A stretch of DNA of 64,000 nucleotides. Origin: Excoecaria cochinchinensis (lineage: Eukaryota; Streptophyta; Magnoliopsida; Malpighiales; Euphorbiaceae). The translations under genes and the position numbers were made by a program. This document shows, piece after piece, positions 23,400 to 34,534 of the stretch. The notes under the pieces are model-generated. The model made no database searches and was not told the DNA's origin. It saw nothing but the letters and a program-made list of their open reading frames with translations. Location of the stretch: NCBI GenBank assembly GCA_947683425.1, contig CANTUQ010000081.1, positions 6,072,501-6,136,500 on the forward strand, given 5' to 3'. Position 1 is the stretch's first letter, and every line of letters starts with the position of its first letter.

Positions 23400-24420
23400 A
23401 CATAACTCCTGAAGAGCAACAAAAATTTGAGAGAATATTAAAAAAAATATGAAAAAGTCTTCGGCTAGACCTACGAAGATATGCCAGGAATTGATCGGGA
23501 AGTCGCAGAGCACGCTATTCCTATATATGCAGATCATAAACCTGTTAAACAAAAACTGAGAAGGCTTAGGCCGAAATGGGAAGATAAAGTAAAAGAGGAG
23601 ATTCGCCAGCAAATCAAAGCCAAATTTCTAGTTGAGGTGCAGTATCCAACTTGGTTGGCCAATGTTGTCCCCGTAGCCAAAAAGAATGGTAAGGTGAGGA
23701 TATGCGTAGATTATCGGGACTTGAATAAGGCTTGTCCGAAAGATAACTTTTCGTTGCCCCATATAGATGTGTTGATAGACAGTGCCGCTACTTGCAAGAT
23801 GTATAGCTTTGGAGATGGTTATGCGGGCTATAATCAAATTCTCAATAAAATAATTGATCGAATTAAGACGGCTTTCATCACGGAGTGGGGGACGTATGCT
23901 TATCGGGTAATGCCTTTTGGCCTAAAAAATGCAGGAGCCACTTATTAGAGGATGGCGACAAAAATCTTAAGGAAAAATCAACCTGTAGTGTGGAACGAAG
24001 ATTGTCAGAGAGCTTTCGATACTATCAGAGAATACTTGCTAAAACCACAGGTGTTGAGACCACCACAGTCAGTCAAACCAATGATTCTGTATTTAGCTAT
24101 AGAAGATGGTTTTGTAGGCGCCATGATGGCCCAAGAGGACAAATTCGGAGTGGAATTTGCTATTTACTACCTTAGTAAGAAGTTTCTGGCTTATGAGATT
24201 AAGTATGCAGAAGTAGAAAAGATCTATCTTGCGGTAATTTGGGCCTCTAAGAAGTTGAGACACTACGTTCACTCTTACAAGGTACAGGCAGTAGCAAAGC
24301 AGAATCCCTTGAGATAGTTGCAGGAGGCTCCATCCTTACTTTGAAAAATGGGTAGGTGGTTGTTGCTGCTACAAAAGTTTGATATAAAGTACGTTACTCA
24401 AAAAAATATCAAAGGGAGCA
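23400..24420 (+). pseudogene. T2 reverse transcriptase and RNase H remnant
   Basis: RT fingers and palm start are clear from MPGIDREV (23481): KLRRLRPKW, VRICVDYRDLNKACPKDN and VMPFGLKNAGATY. A TAG stop at 23946-23948 follows GATY. Four codons later the frame jumps to KILRKNQPVVWNEDCQRAF, a segment that in intact relatives lies well after the YVDD box. The catalytic YVDD region and connecting part are therefore deleted, by my estimate 150 residues or more. The rest (23970-24317) is the usual RNase H start, with FDTIREYL and YYLSKKF..YEIKYAEVEK, closing at a stop at 24315. The following ~100 bases (KFDIKYVTQKNIKGS) need a frame change to enter the next domain. Confidence 0.85.
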
Positions 24421-24989
24421 GTGGTAGAATTCCTAGCAGAACACCCAATTCAAGGAGACTCATACGAGTTCAACTTTCAAGATGAGGATGTGACAGCCAT
24501 TAGAGTTCAGGGATGGCAACAGTACTTTGATGGGGCTGCAAACAATAAGGGGGCAGGAGCAGGAGTCATTCTAACCACCCCGGATAATGAGAAACTCCCT
24601 TTGGCAAAGAAACTGAGGTTCAAAGCTACCAATAATGAAGCCGAGTATGAAGCATATACTTTTGGGTCAGAAGCGTTAATAGCCTTGGGGGCAAAGAAAG
24701 TGGAAGTGTTTGGTGATTCATTCCTGGTGATCAATCAAATTTGAGGCGAATGGGCTATTAAAGAAGAAAGGCTAATGCCGTACATTAAGCACTTGAGAGA
24801 CCTGAGTAGTCATTTTGAAGTGTGTACATTCCATTTCGTTCCAAGGGACGAAAATCAGTTGGCCGACACGCTCGCCACTTTAGTGTCAATGTGGGATAAT
24901 CCAGAAGGGGTAGTTATGAGGCCAGTTTTGATTTCTAGCTCTAAGAGACCTAGCTTCGAATCTAAATCAGTCATGGAAACAAAATAGCG
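24421..24989 (+). pseudogene. T2 second (archaeal-type) RNase H remnant
   Basis: An additional RNase H domain typical of Tat elements. The acidic residues are all visible: D in YFDGA (24520s), E in NNEAEYEA (24630s), D in GDS (24714) and D in ENQLADTLATL (24850s). It is opened by AVVEFLAEHPIQ in a new frame. A TGA at 24742-24744 interrupts it after LVINQI, and the same frame continues to a stop at 24985-24987. A frameshift just before 24987 leads to the integrase segment. If intact it would remove RNA from the RNA:DNA hybrid. Confidence 0.8.
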
Positions 24990-26245
24990 GATGGGAAGCC
25001 ATGGTATTACGACATTATGAACTATCTAGAAAATACGACTTTTCCAGAGGAAGCTATTGAGAAAGATCAAAGAATGATTCACAAATTGTCTACCCAGCTC
25101 ATTTGCATAAATGGGATATTATACAAACGGCAGGCTGATGGTATCCAGTTGAGATGTTTGGATGGGAAAGAGGCCAAGAGGGTAATGGAAGAAACTCATG
25201 CTGGCGTATGCGGAGCCCATATGAACGGGCTGACATTGGCAAAGAAGATTATGAGGCAAGGGTTCTTCTGGCTCACCATGGATAATGACTGCTCAAAGTA
25301 TGTAAAGCAGTGTCAGTTGTGCCAACAGTACGCAGATTTAAGGCACTTGCCTGCCTCAGAATTGCATAATTTGACATCGCCTTGGTCGTTCGCAGCTCGG
25401 GGGATTGATATTATTGGGAAAATTCATCCTACGGCTTCCAATGGACACAGATACATCATCGTTGCCATTGACTATTCTACCAAATGGGTAGAAGCTGAGT
25501 TTTCAAAAAAGTTAATGCTAGAGATATGGCGAAATTCATTGAGAAAAATTTGATATGTAGGTACGGCCTCCCACATCACGTGGTATCTGACAACGGGGTC
25601 CAGTTTATGGCCGAGACGAAGAAATTATTCCAGAAGTATGGTATTGAGCCTCATAAGTCGTCCCCATACCGCCCTCAAGCCAATGGGGCAGTAGAAGCCG
25701 CCAACAAAAGTATTAAGGGGATTCTAGCCAAGATGGTTCAGAATTATAAAGATTGGGCGAAAAAGCAGCCTTTTGCAATCTGGGGTTACAGAACGACCAC
25801 CAGAACATCTACAGGAGCCACAACGTACTCCTTAGTGTATGGAAAGGAGGCGGTATTGCTAGTTAAATTTGAACTTAAGTCACTAAGAGTGGTCATGGAA
25901 GCTCAGATCCCAGAAGCTGAATGGGCACAACAACGGTTACAGCACTTAAACATGTTGGATGAGAACAGATTGAGAGCCTATTACCATAACAAAATTTATC
26001 AGAAGAGGCTCACTAGATCCTTTGGAAAGAAAGTCAAGAAGCGTCCCCTGAAGGAAGGGGATTTGGTGTTCAAGCAGATGAGACCAAGTGTGCCTGGTAT
26101 CAGAGGAAAGTTCAGACCAACGTGGGAAGGACCATTCATCCTCAAGAAGCTGTTATCAAAAGGAGCTGCGATTCTGTCATATAGTGATGGTAACGAATTC
26201 AAAGAACCGGTCAACATTGATAGACTCAAAAGGTTCCATGGCTAA
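24990..26245 (+). pseudogene. T2 integrase remnant, one frameshift
   Basis: Integrase in two overlapping frames, 24990-25553 and 25526-26245. It starts with KPWYYDIMNYLEN. The HHCC zinc-binding residues are present (H61, H68, C99 and C102 counted from the ATG at 25017). The catalytic core has D (GIDIIGK), D (VSDNGVQF) and E (NGAVEAANK), with the second D and E about 35 residues apart. The frameshift lies around 25505-25530, within the core. The C-terminal module ends IRGKFRPTWEGPFILKKL..NIDRLKRFHG and is complete. No chromodomain follows, as expected for a Tat-lineage element. Confidence 0.85.
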
Positions 26246-29200
26246 AGACAATAAAATCAAAAGAAGAGAATAGAAGCCCTACGGGTCGAAATTCAATAAA
26301 AGGCGGCCTTGCTAAAATTGGGCGCCTCGTCAGGGAGAAAACTAAAAAAAAAAAGGTATCCTGGGCAAAAATTAGAGGCATGAGAGAAAATATCCAATCA
26401 AGAAAACCCGAGAGGGCTGATTGGTAACAGGAGTTGATGCTATCAAGATTTGGCTCTGTGAATGAATGTAGTTTGGCATTTTTGAATTAGTGTTAAATGG
26501 TGATCATGTATATTGAAATCGTACTGAAACAGGCACAATATTGTGAAATGAAATAAAACTAAATTCATTCATTGATATTATTTCCTAGTTCTATTCTAAA
26601 AAGGAACATATTGCTTAAAATCCATACAAATCTAAACTAGACCTTACTACTGCTCTCGCCGGCCGGGTGCCTTAGTGGCCAGGTCCTGTTATTAACTGCG
26701 GGGCTAGGTGTCCATCCTCTATATGCGCTGGTAGAAGTTACATAATGATTACCTGAAAAGGGTATAGTAGTTTTCTCTGGTAATTCAGTCCAAAGATCAT
26801 GATACTGAGAAGCAAAGGCTAAAGACAAGACCCCGCCTCGAAAGAATAGGGAATGTCTCACTACATCGTTAATCCCTCTGAATTATCAAGCACAATAGGT
26901 GGTAGTGTAAAAGGCAGCCTCATGAGGCCTTCAAGAACCAAATCCTCATCTGCTACCTCCCCCAATCTAGTAACACATTCATCAAGGGAGGCCATGGAAT
27001 GCAACTGATGCCTAGAGAGAAATACCTAAGAGAATAACTGCTGATTACCTAGGAAGGGACTTTGATAGTAGCTCCAACTTTTCTTGCAGCCGTACCGGAA
27101 AGGCAAGAGAGTCTAAAAAAAAAAAAGGACCTTTAGAGATGAAAACCGTGACTAGCTCTCTAAGCAAAAGTTAGGCCAAAGGGCAGGGTGAAAACCTGGT
27201 AATAGGCAGTCTATCCTTCAAAAAAATGAATAAAAAAAAAGAAGCCGCTGGAGTGGGTTGGGTCCATTCCAGGAAAAAATTAGGCACAGAGTTATGTGAA
27301 AATCCCTAAAGGGAAGCATTTCTCGCTAAGAAAAGCTAGTGTGAAAATCCACAAGGGACACACTACCTTTAGAACAATGACTTTTGACGCCTGGAGCGAT
27401 AAGGAGGCATTACTCCGAATGACTTTCCTTTCGGCAGAGCTTGGTTCAGAGTCAAGGGGGGCAAAATTCTCATTGACCGGGGGGAAAAGATACGCATGAG
27501 TCAGTTCTCCTTGAAAAGATTCTGGGTCAGAGTCCGTAAAGCCAAGTCAACGCTTTTCCATATCCTTGGGGGCATCAAACAATGTGAGCAGCCGAGCACC
27601 ACCCTCAACGAATCGCTTAACCACCTGGGAGGTGGTCAATTAATTTTTGCATGTCACATGCATGTTACGTGCATTTAGTCTTTTACACGTATTGATATGC
27701 ACACACAATTCTTGTATATTAATCCTTTGCTCGTGTTTCGTGTATATAGCTTTATGCATATATTTCCCACACATAGTTCCATATACACACACAATCCTTT
27801 GTATATATTGTTGTGTACATAACTTAGAGGGAAGGGTCCGGATAGACCTCATGAGCAAGGATGATCCAAGGGATGGGTTCAGCTCCACATGGTCAGCCAC
27901 TGTATCTGCCATAAAATTAGGTGAATAGGTATAGGGGGTGGAATGCCCAGAAGAGCAAGCTTATCCGGACATACCATGCTCAGGGCAATCCGGAATCACA
28001 CAAATCTATAGAAAATAAGATCCTTTGAGAAGCCGAACTATCCACACATAGTCAGAGGCAAATCAGACACAAAAGTGAGCCAAGGTACAGTTTTGAATCT
28101 ACATTGATGCTCATCCATGCCGAACAATCGGATCAAGATAAAGTCCTCACGAGAATGCAATCTCAACGACCCGCTCCTAAGAAGACATTTAAGAGAGCAA
28201 GCCGACTCATACACATCATGTCAGGAGCAACAAGGTAAGTTTCTCTATCATAAGATATATGCTTGCACTTATTTGTACAATAATCAAGATGAAGTCCTCA
28301 TGAGAGAAGAATCTCAAGGACCTGATCCCAAGAGGGAAAAGAATAAGCCTTTCTCATGCACACCATGCCGGGAGCAAACAGGTAAGTTTCTCTGTCATAA
28401 GATGTACGCTAACACACCTCACACAATTCGGATTCAAATGTAAGTATATTGCACACACATGATTCCACACACATGCACAGTGTTTTGTATATGTACATGG
28501 CTTAGATGAGGGGTCCGAATAGACCTCATATTTAAAGATGATTCAAGAGATGAGTTGAGCCTAACATTGTCAGACTCATGCAAGCCGGGCCGGAAGCCAC
28601 CAGGTAAGTTTCCCTATTATAAGATATACGCTCACATACATCACATAGTAAGTGTATCAAATCCAAATTCAAATGTACAAATTCTCAAACAAATGCAAAT
28701 ATACAAAGAATACAAACTCTCAAACAAAAACAACAAAAACAACTTCTCAAACCCAAAACAACAGAGGCAAATTTTCAAACAAAACAAGACAAAACAAAAA
28801 GACATTTTCAAGGCCTTCAAATTCCAATATACTGTAAATACATTCAAAATGTAAAGGTCAAAAACAAAACAAGGAGAAAACGGAAACGAAAACGAAAACA
28901 AAGTAGAAAAATCACCCGTCTGCAGTCAAACAACAAAATTTCCAATCTAATTTTTTCTTTGAGAAAGCTCAAATCTTTTTTCTTCCCCGGAGGCTCAACA
29001 TTAAATTCTCTCACCCTCTTGAGAAGTATGCAGGTATTTTGAACAAGGAGGCTGCGTTGGAGATGATAGAGGAATCGATATCTGGCATGTCACAGTCAGT
29101 GCAATCAAGAAAATGGGGAACAACCAACCGTCCTTCGGGGGCACACTCTAACATCGGCCCCAACAGGTATGCACTGCCACAGATATGTGCCTTTTATATA

Positions 29201-29411
29201 CCCTACACATTTGCTTTGCCCTTTTTGTAGTAAAAAGAAGAGGTTCAGGATAAGAGCCAGTAAAGAAAGCGATGAACAAGTCACCATGTCAACCCAAGGA
29301 TGGTCAACGGTCAGGCACTGGGTTAACCAGATGGTGGTCGGCAAATACCTCGTTCAGATAATGGTTAATAAGTAGACACCAAGTAGACTGGATGGGGATC
29401 AAAAAGTTAAA
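26246..29411 (+). other. T2 long 3' noncoding region
   Basis: More than 3 kb after integrase without a gene I can support. It contains paired GTGAAAATCC..AAGGGA phrases (27290-27360), ACACAC/TATA-type repeats (27640-27830), degenerate repeats carrying AGGTAAGTTT (28125-28640, listed separately), an A-rich stretch with AAACAAAAACAAC (28700-28880), and a pair of short direct phrases near 29300. Long 3' untranslated regions are common in Tat/Ogre elements. Confidence 0.65.
28117..28645 (+). repeat. Degenerate ~150-220 bp repeats with AGGTAAGTTT
   Basis: Three related units. Each has a phrase like AAGTCCTCAYGAGA, then CCAGGAGCAA-type sequence, then A(C)AGGTAAGTTTCYCT and CATAAGATATAYGCT at 28233, 28379 and 28600. 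The unit core equals a strong plant 5' splice site. Two short ORFs (28117-28443 and 28555-28854) run through the units, but I do not recognise a protein. Confidence 0.6.
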
Positions 29412-29899
29412 GATCAGAGATTGCACTAGCCGGACATAGGTTAGCAGATCAGACATTACACTAGCCGGATAGGGGTTAGCAGATCAGACATTACACTAGC
29501 CGGATGTAGGTTAGCAGATCAGACATTGCACTAGCCGAATGGGGGTTAACAGATCAGACATTGCACTAGCCAGATGGGGGTTAGCAGATCAGACATTGCA
29601 CTAGCCAGATGTAGGTTAGCAAATTAGACATTGCACTAGCCGGATGTAGGTTAGCAGATCAGACATTAAACTAGCCGGATGGGTTAGCAGATCAGACATT
29701 ATACTAGTCGGATTTAGGTTAGCAGATCAGACATTGTACTAGCCGGATAAGGGTTAGCAGATCAGATATTGTACTGACCGGATGGTGGTTAGCAGATCAG
29801 ATATTGTACTGGCCGGATGGTGGTTAGCAGAGCAGATATTACGCTGACCGAATAATGGTTAGCAGATAGAATGTTACACGAATTGGTTGGAGGTTACCA
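29412..29899 (+). repeat. 35-bp tandem array in T2 3' region, ~14 copies
   Basis: Head-to-tail units GATCAGACATTGCACTAGCC followed by GGATGTAGGTTAGCA, exactly 35 bases each except one of 33. Later copies drift toward GACCGGATGGTGGTTAGCA, which matches the core of the array in T3. Confidence 0.95.
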
Positions 29900-29956
29900 A
29901 GGTTGTGCTGTGCAAGCCCAGAAGCGGCTACCGAGACAGAACGTTCAATCCCATGC

Positions 29957-30750
29957 GATGGAACAGATCGCAAACAACGGGATTGTAGTTAGGGAACACT
30001 ACATGTCACAGACACTGCGCGAGCCGAGACGAGGCCAGCAGAGCACATGCGGTAGAACAGATTGCAACGGGGATTGTAGTTAGACAACACTTCACCTCAC
30101 ACCGTGCAGGCCGAGATGAGGCTAGCGGGACAGACCAGCCACCGTGCAAACCGAGATGAGGTTAGCGGGGGACAACGATAGAACAGATCGCAACAGAGGA
30201 TGCAGTTAGACAACACATCACCTCACACTGTGCAGGACGAGATGAGGCTAGTGGGACAGACTAGCCGCCGTGCAAACCGAGATGAGGTTAGCGGGGGACG
30301 GCGATAGAACGGATCGCAACAGAGGATGCAGTTAGAAACCACTGCACCTCACATCGCGCAGGCCGAGATGAGGCTAGCGGGAAAGACTAGCCGCCATGCA
30401 GACCGAGATGAGGTTAGCGGGGGACAGCGATAGAACAGATCGCAACAGAGGATGCAGTTAGATAACACTTCACCTCACACCGCGCAGGCCGAGATGAGGC
30501 TAGCGGGACAGACCAGCCACCGTGCAGACCGAGATGAGGTTAGCGGGGGATAGCGATAGAACAGATCACAACAAAGGATGCAGTTAGACAACACTTCACC
30601 TTACACCATGCAGGCCGAGATGAGGCTAGCGGGACAGACCAGCTGCCGTGCAAAACAAGATGAGGTTAGCGCGGGACAGCGATAGAACAGATCGCAATAG
30701 AGGATGCAGTTAGACAACACTTCACCTCAAGCCGTGCAAGCCGACCGAAG
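29957..30750 (+). repeat. 126-bp tandem array in T2 3' region, ~6 copies
   Basis: The CCTCAC phrases at 30095, 30221, 30347, 30473, 30599 and 30725 are exactly 126 bases apart. Each unit has two half-similar segments, GCAGGCCGAGATGAGGCTAG and GCAAACCGAGATGAGGTTAG, and then GATAGAACAGATCGCAAC. A degenerate copy precedes the array. Parts resemble the 35-bp unit (CCGRATG-AGG-TTAGC), so both may share an origin. Confidence 0.95.
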
Positions 30751-30931
30751 GCAAGAGGGACAATGCGACAGAAAATATTGCAAATGAGCCACAGTCTGAT
30801 AGTGCTACAACTCAACGGCAACAAGTCGCAACATTCCACACAGCAAAAAGCTAAGGGCTGCCTCAGGTACGCATCTCTTTCCTTCTTCTCTGAATTTTGT
30901 CTCATCTAGGCACTAGTGCACTAGTTTCCCC

Positions 30932-30946
30932 AAAATTGGGGGCAAC
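30932..30946 (+). promoter_or_regulatory. Polypurine tract of T2
   Basis: AAAATTGGGGGCAAC immediately before TGTAGACACTGGG of the 3' LTR. The same tract, slightly changed, precedes the T1 LTR, and on the minus strand the T3 LTR. Confidence 0.7.
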
Positions 30947-33909
30947 TGTAGACACTGGGTCCTGAGACAGCCCAGATCAGAGTTACCCAATGATGATAAG
31001 ATGCCTTGTCACGGGCAAAAGGTTTAAAAGTGATGATTTCCTTGAAAATTTGCATTTTAGACTGAAAAATTAAAAAATATTAAAAAAATATTTTAAAAAT
31101 TAATTTTGAAAAATGGGGGCTTAAAAATGTAGTATTTTTAGTTAATCTTTAAAAAAAAAAATATTCGAGCGTCGGCCACAGCGGCGCCTTGAGCAACGCT
31201 CAAGCACGTACGCGTGCTGGCGGAATGGGCTACGGAGCTCTGTCGCGTGCGCGATGTCGATTGCGCGCGCAGCATGCGCTACGGACGCCGGTCGGGCGCT
31301 CCGATGGGCGTGCCTAGGCCCTGTTCCGCCACAAAATGGGCATTTTGCCCCAAAATTAATTTTTTTCGATTTTTTTCCACAAAATTCGATTTTTTATGAC
31401 TTTTTTTAAGGGATTTTCAGGTTTTTTTCAATTTTCAAAATTTGTAATTGTTAATATCTGATTTTATTAAGTTTTATCCCTTTAATTAACGTTTTTTTTC
31501 CTATTTTCTTCATATAAAAAGAATAAGAAGAAAACCTAAAAGGGAAAATTTTTCTTAGGGTTTTTTTTTTATCTTTTTCTCTTCTTCTTCCTTTCAAACT
31601 CTCTCAAAAATTCCAGATTTTCCCCACCAAAAAGAATAAAGAATTCAGTTAATCTTTTTCATCTTTTTTTCAATAGAATTTCTTCTAAACATATATTTGG
31701 AAGGAGTTTTTGTTGTTGAATTTAATTTGGAGACAAATACAACAATTATTTGCCCTCAAAATTCCTTTTTTTCTTCGTTATTTGTGTTCAATAAAACTTT
31801 TTCCATTTATTTTCTTTTGAAACTCTTTTTGATGAAAAATTAATTTTGAGACAAACAAAACAATTGTTTGTTATCAAAATCTAATTTTTTCATTTGATTT
31901 TCTAAAATAAAACTTTTAATCATTTTTTTCTTGATACAAACAAAGTGATTGTTTGTTCTTGAAATCATTTTTCTTTATTTTAATCAATAAAAATCATTTT
32001 TTTTATCAAAATCATTTCTTTAGGCAAAGAAATCAATTTTTTGTTCTTAAAGAATTTTTTATCATTTTTTCATCCTATTTTTTTCTTGAAATAAAATTCC
32101 AACATTTTCATCATGTTACACTCTAATATTGCAAATCATCAAATAAAAAATCGATCATCATTTTACCTTCATCAATTCCGAAACTCTGAGGGTAAACATT
32201 CTGGGCTTATTCTTTCTTTTTATTATTTTTGTTCATGTTTAATTTATTCATGTATGTTTTTATTGACTTCATTTATTTATTTATTTTTTTTATTTCAGAT
32301 TTGTTTTATTTAATTTGTTTATATATGATTTTATTCTCATTCATGTATATTTTGTTGTTTTCATTAATTTATTTATTGTTCTCATTTATTTTTTTATTCT
32401 ATTGCTGTTATATTTGTTTTGTTATGTATATATATTATTACATTTTTATTCATGTGAATATTGATCTCTTTTAATTCCTAACATGTAAATAATTCATTTT
32501 GCTTTGATTTCTCATTATTTTTAACATGTAATTAATAAATTCATTTTAATTGATATTTTTTACCATGTAAAGGTTTTATATTAATATTTGTGATACATTA
32601 ATTAATCATGTCATTCATTTAATAATTTTTATCGTTCTCTTATTCATTTTTATCATTCTTTTTATCGTTGTCACGTGTTTTATTTATTGTTATTTATTTA
32701 TTTTCATTGTAATTATTAATCATGTGCATATTTTCATATATTAATTCATTAACACATTTTATATTATTTCAATCATATCTTTTAATTCAATTGTCATTTA
32801 TAATGCATTTTTCCCATTTATTTTAGTTTATTAATATTTCAATTCATTTAATCCATTTTTGATGCCATCTCTCTTTACTTTATCTCATTTTATCATTAAT
32901 TTATTTAATTGATTTAATTACTAACATTATTTTATTTGTGTTTTATGATTATTTCACATCTCATTTTCCTCTTGGGCAATTTTTGCGAGCACGCGGGGAG
33001 ATCCAGGAGGCTCGTTTGGGATTAAGTATTTATTTGTTTTATTTGTAATATTTTATTTATTTGGCTTTTCCATTTATTTTGCCATGTAAATTTCTTATAA
33101 AACTGTTTACTTTAGGCATGCTGGAATAGAAATCACAAAGCGTTTTTATTAATTAATTTGGAACTTTTCCTAAATAAAAATGGGACCAATGTCTCAATTT
33201 TCTCTATCCAAAATAAAATCATCACATCAAAATTATTTTATAATAAATATGCATGCGAGGACCAATGTCCTCATCATTAATGAATATCCCGATTTATGCA
33301 TGATTTGTATTTTATTTACAATGGGGGTTGTATTCCGCCCCTAGTTTTGTTGTAATATTTTTACATATGCTTTATTTTATTTACACTTTTATTTATCGCT
33401 TCCACTACGTGATTGACATGCGCCTCAATTAATTGCATTAAAATGAATGAGAAATGGGATGAAATGATAAATTCAAAAATCGATTATAAAATTAACCAAG
33501 GTATGAATAAATGGGAAGTCCCGAACTCACTCTGGTCTTGGGCTCAATGAGGTTAGAGGTCCATCTCATTGTTTCATTGGGATGGAATCTCCAAACTATC
33601 TCTTATGTCCCACCAAAAGACTAAAATTTACAATCCTAAGCTCCACGAGGTAGAGGGTCATTCCAGGGTTCTATTGGGATGATATCTCCAAGATCCCTTT
33701 GGCTTGCCCAAAATAGATATTATACGCTGTCTTAGGCTCACCGAGGCTAGATGACCTATCCCAATGTTCTATTGGGTGGTGACTCCAAGAAACCTCCTTG
33801 TTGCCCAAAATAGACGCACTTATAAATACCTTACAAGTTTTTATGAACCTCTCTCGAAAGCCCTAAAACGGGCCTTCGGGGTGTCCTACGCGGTTCGGCG
33901 TGCATCACA
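30947..33909 (+). mobile_element. T2 3' LTR
   Basis: 2963 bp, beginning TGTAGACACTGGG and ending GTGCATCACA, followed by CATAG. It is largely collinear with the 5' LTR. Short comparisons by eye gave 5 differences in about 135 bases and 6 in about 90. The exception is the GC patch 31165-31345. Confidence 0.93.
31165..31345. repeat. GC-rich palindrome patch, T2 3' LTR
   Basis: Counterpart of 18345-18530. The edges match (CGAGCGTCGGCC on the left; GCGCTA..GGCCCTGTTCCG on the right). The middle is ~15-20 bases shorter, lacks the 15-bp hairpin of the 5' copy, and has its own short palindromes, such as TTGAGC-AAC-GCTCAA and GCACGTACGCGTGC. Confidence 0.8.
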
Positions 33910-33914
33910 CATAG

Positions 33915-34534
33915 GGATCTAAGTAAGATCCAAAGACACATAGGGATCCATCAGGACCCGAGACGCATAGGGAGCCAAACGTAGTCCAAACACATAGGTT
34001 ACAGCAAAGGACCCTATAGGCATACCTATCTATCCACAACCCATCATATGCAGGCTATCTATTCATTTATTCAATGCCAATAGCATCGATACATAATTAT
34101 TTTTTATGCTTAAAGATTAAGTAATTAAGCCTTAACAACAATATATAAATCATACAAAATGATCCATAACATTTAATTATGGACAAAATAGAAAGTACAA
34201 TTAAATTGCCAAAGAGAGATGAGCAACGGCCGTGCCTTATGAACGATGGATGTCAGTCATTCCCTCATGCCCGTCCCTAGTGAGCCATGCCCTAGGGACG
34301 GCCACCACTTCACTTCAGCCAGTCCCTTGCGCTCCACACCTGAAGGATGGCCGTCGGCCAAGGTGTGCGCCCGTCGCTTAGAAGGATGCCCTTGAGGAAT
34401 GGCCACACCCCATCTCGTGCATACATCCTCGATCAAAGCCCAGTTGAGGGATAGCTGTTAGCAATGACAGACACCCATCATTTGTGTGAAAATGCTGAGG
34501 AATGGCAGAACTGATTCCTCACTTTGGAACCAAA
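33915..34534 (-). mobile_element. V3 LTR fragment, between T2 and V4
   Basis: Continuation of the V3 LTR. It starts with hairpins of the string module (GGATCTAAGTAAGATCC and TATAGGCATACCTAT) and the closing TATCCAC at 34031. A GC-rich cluster at 34225-34500 contains CCGTCCCTAG...CTAGGGACGG. It is cut by V4, with ATTCA duplicated on both sides. Confidence 0.7.

Larger units (their letters stand above)
18125..33909 (+). mobile_element. T2: full-length Tat/Ogre-like LTR retrotransposon, coding-dead
   Basis: A 15,785-bp element with two LTRs (18125-21091 and 30947-33909), a PBS, gag, RT-RNase H-integrase remnants, long 3' tandem arrays and a polypurine tract. It is flanked by a perfect CATAG duplication (18120-18124 and 33910-33914). 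Lineage evidence: Tat-type CHHC gag knuckle, RT with VRICVDYRDLNKACPKDN, an archaeal-type RNase H after the usual one, large LTRs and 3' tandem repeats. The protease and the catalytic part of RT are missing and pol carries frameshifts, so any transposition of this copy needed proteins supplied in trans or preceded the damage. The two LTRs differ by about 4-7% in stretches compared by eye, which points to an old insertion. Confidence 0.93.

Noticed and set aside
29412..29899. 35-bp repeats as a CRISPR array
   Set aside because: No spacers: the 35 bases are the entire period, and the array lies in a retrotransposon 3' region.
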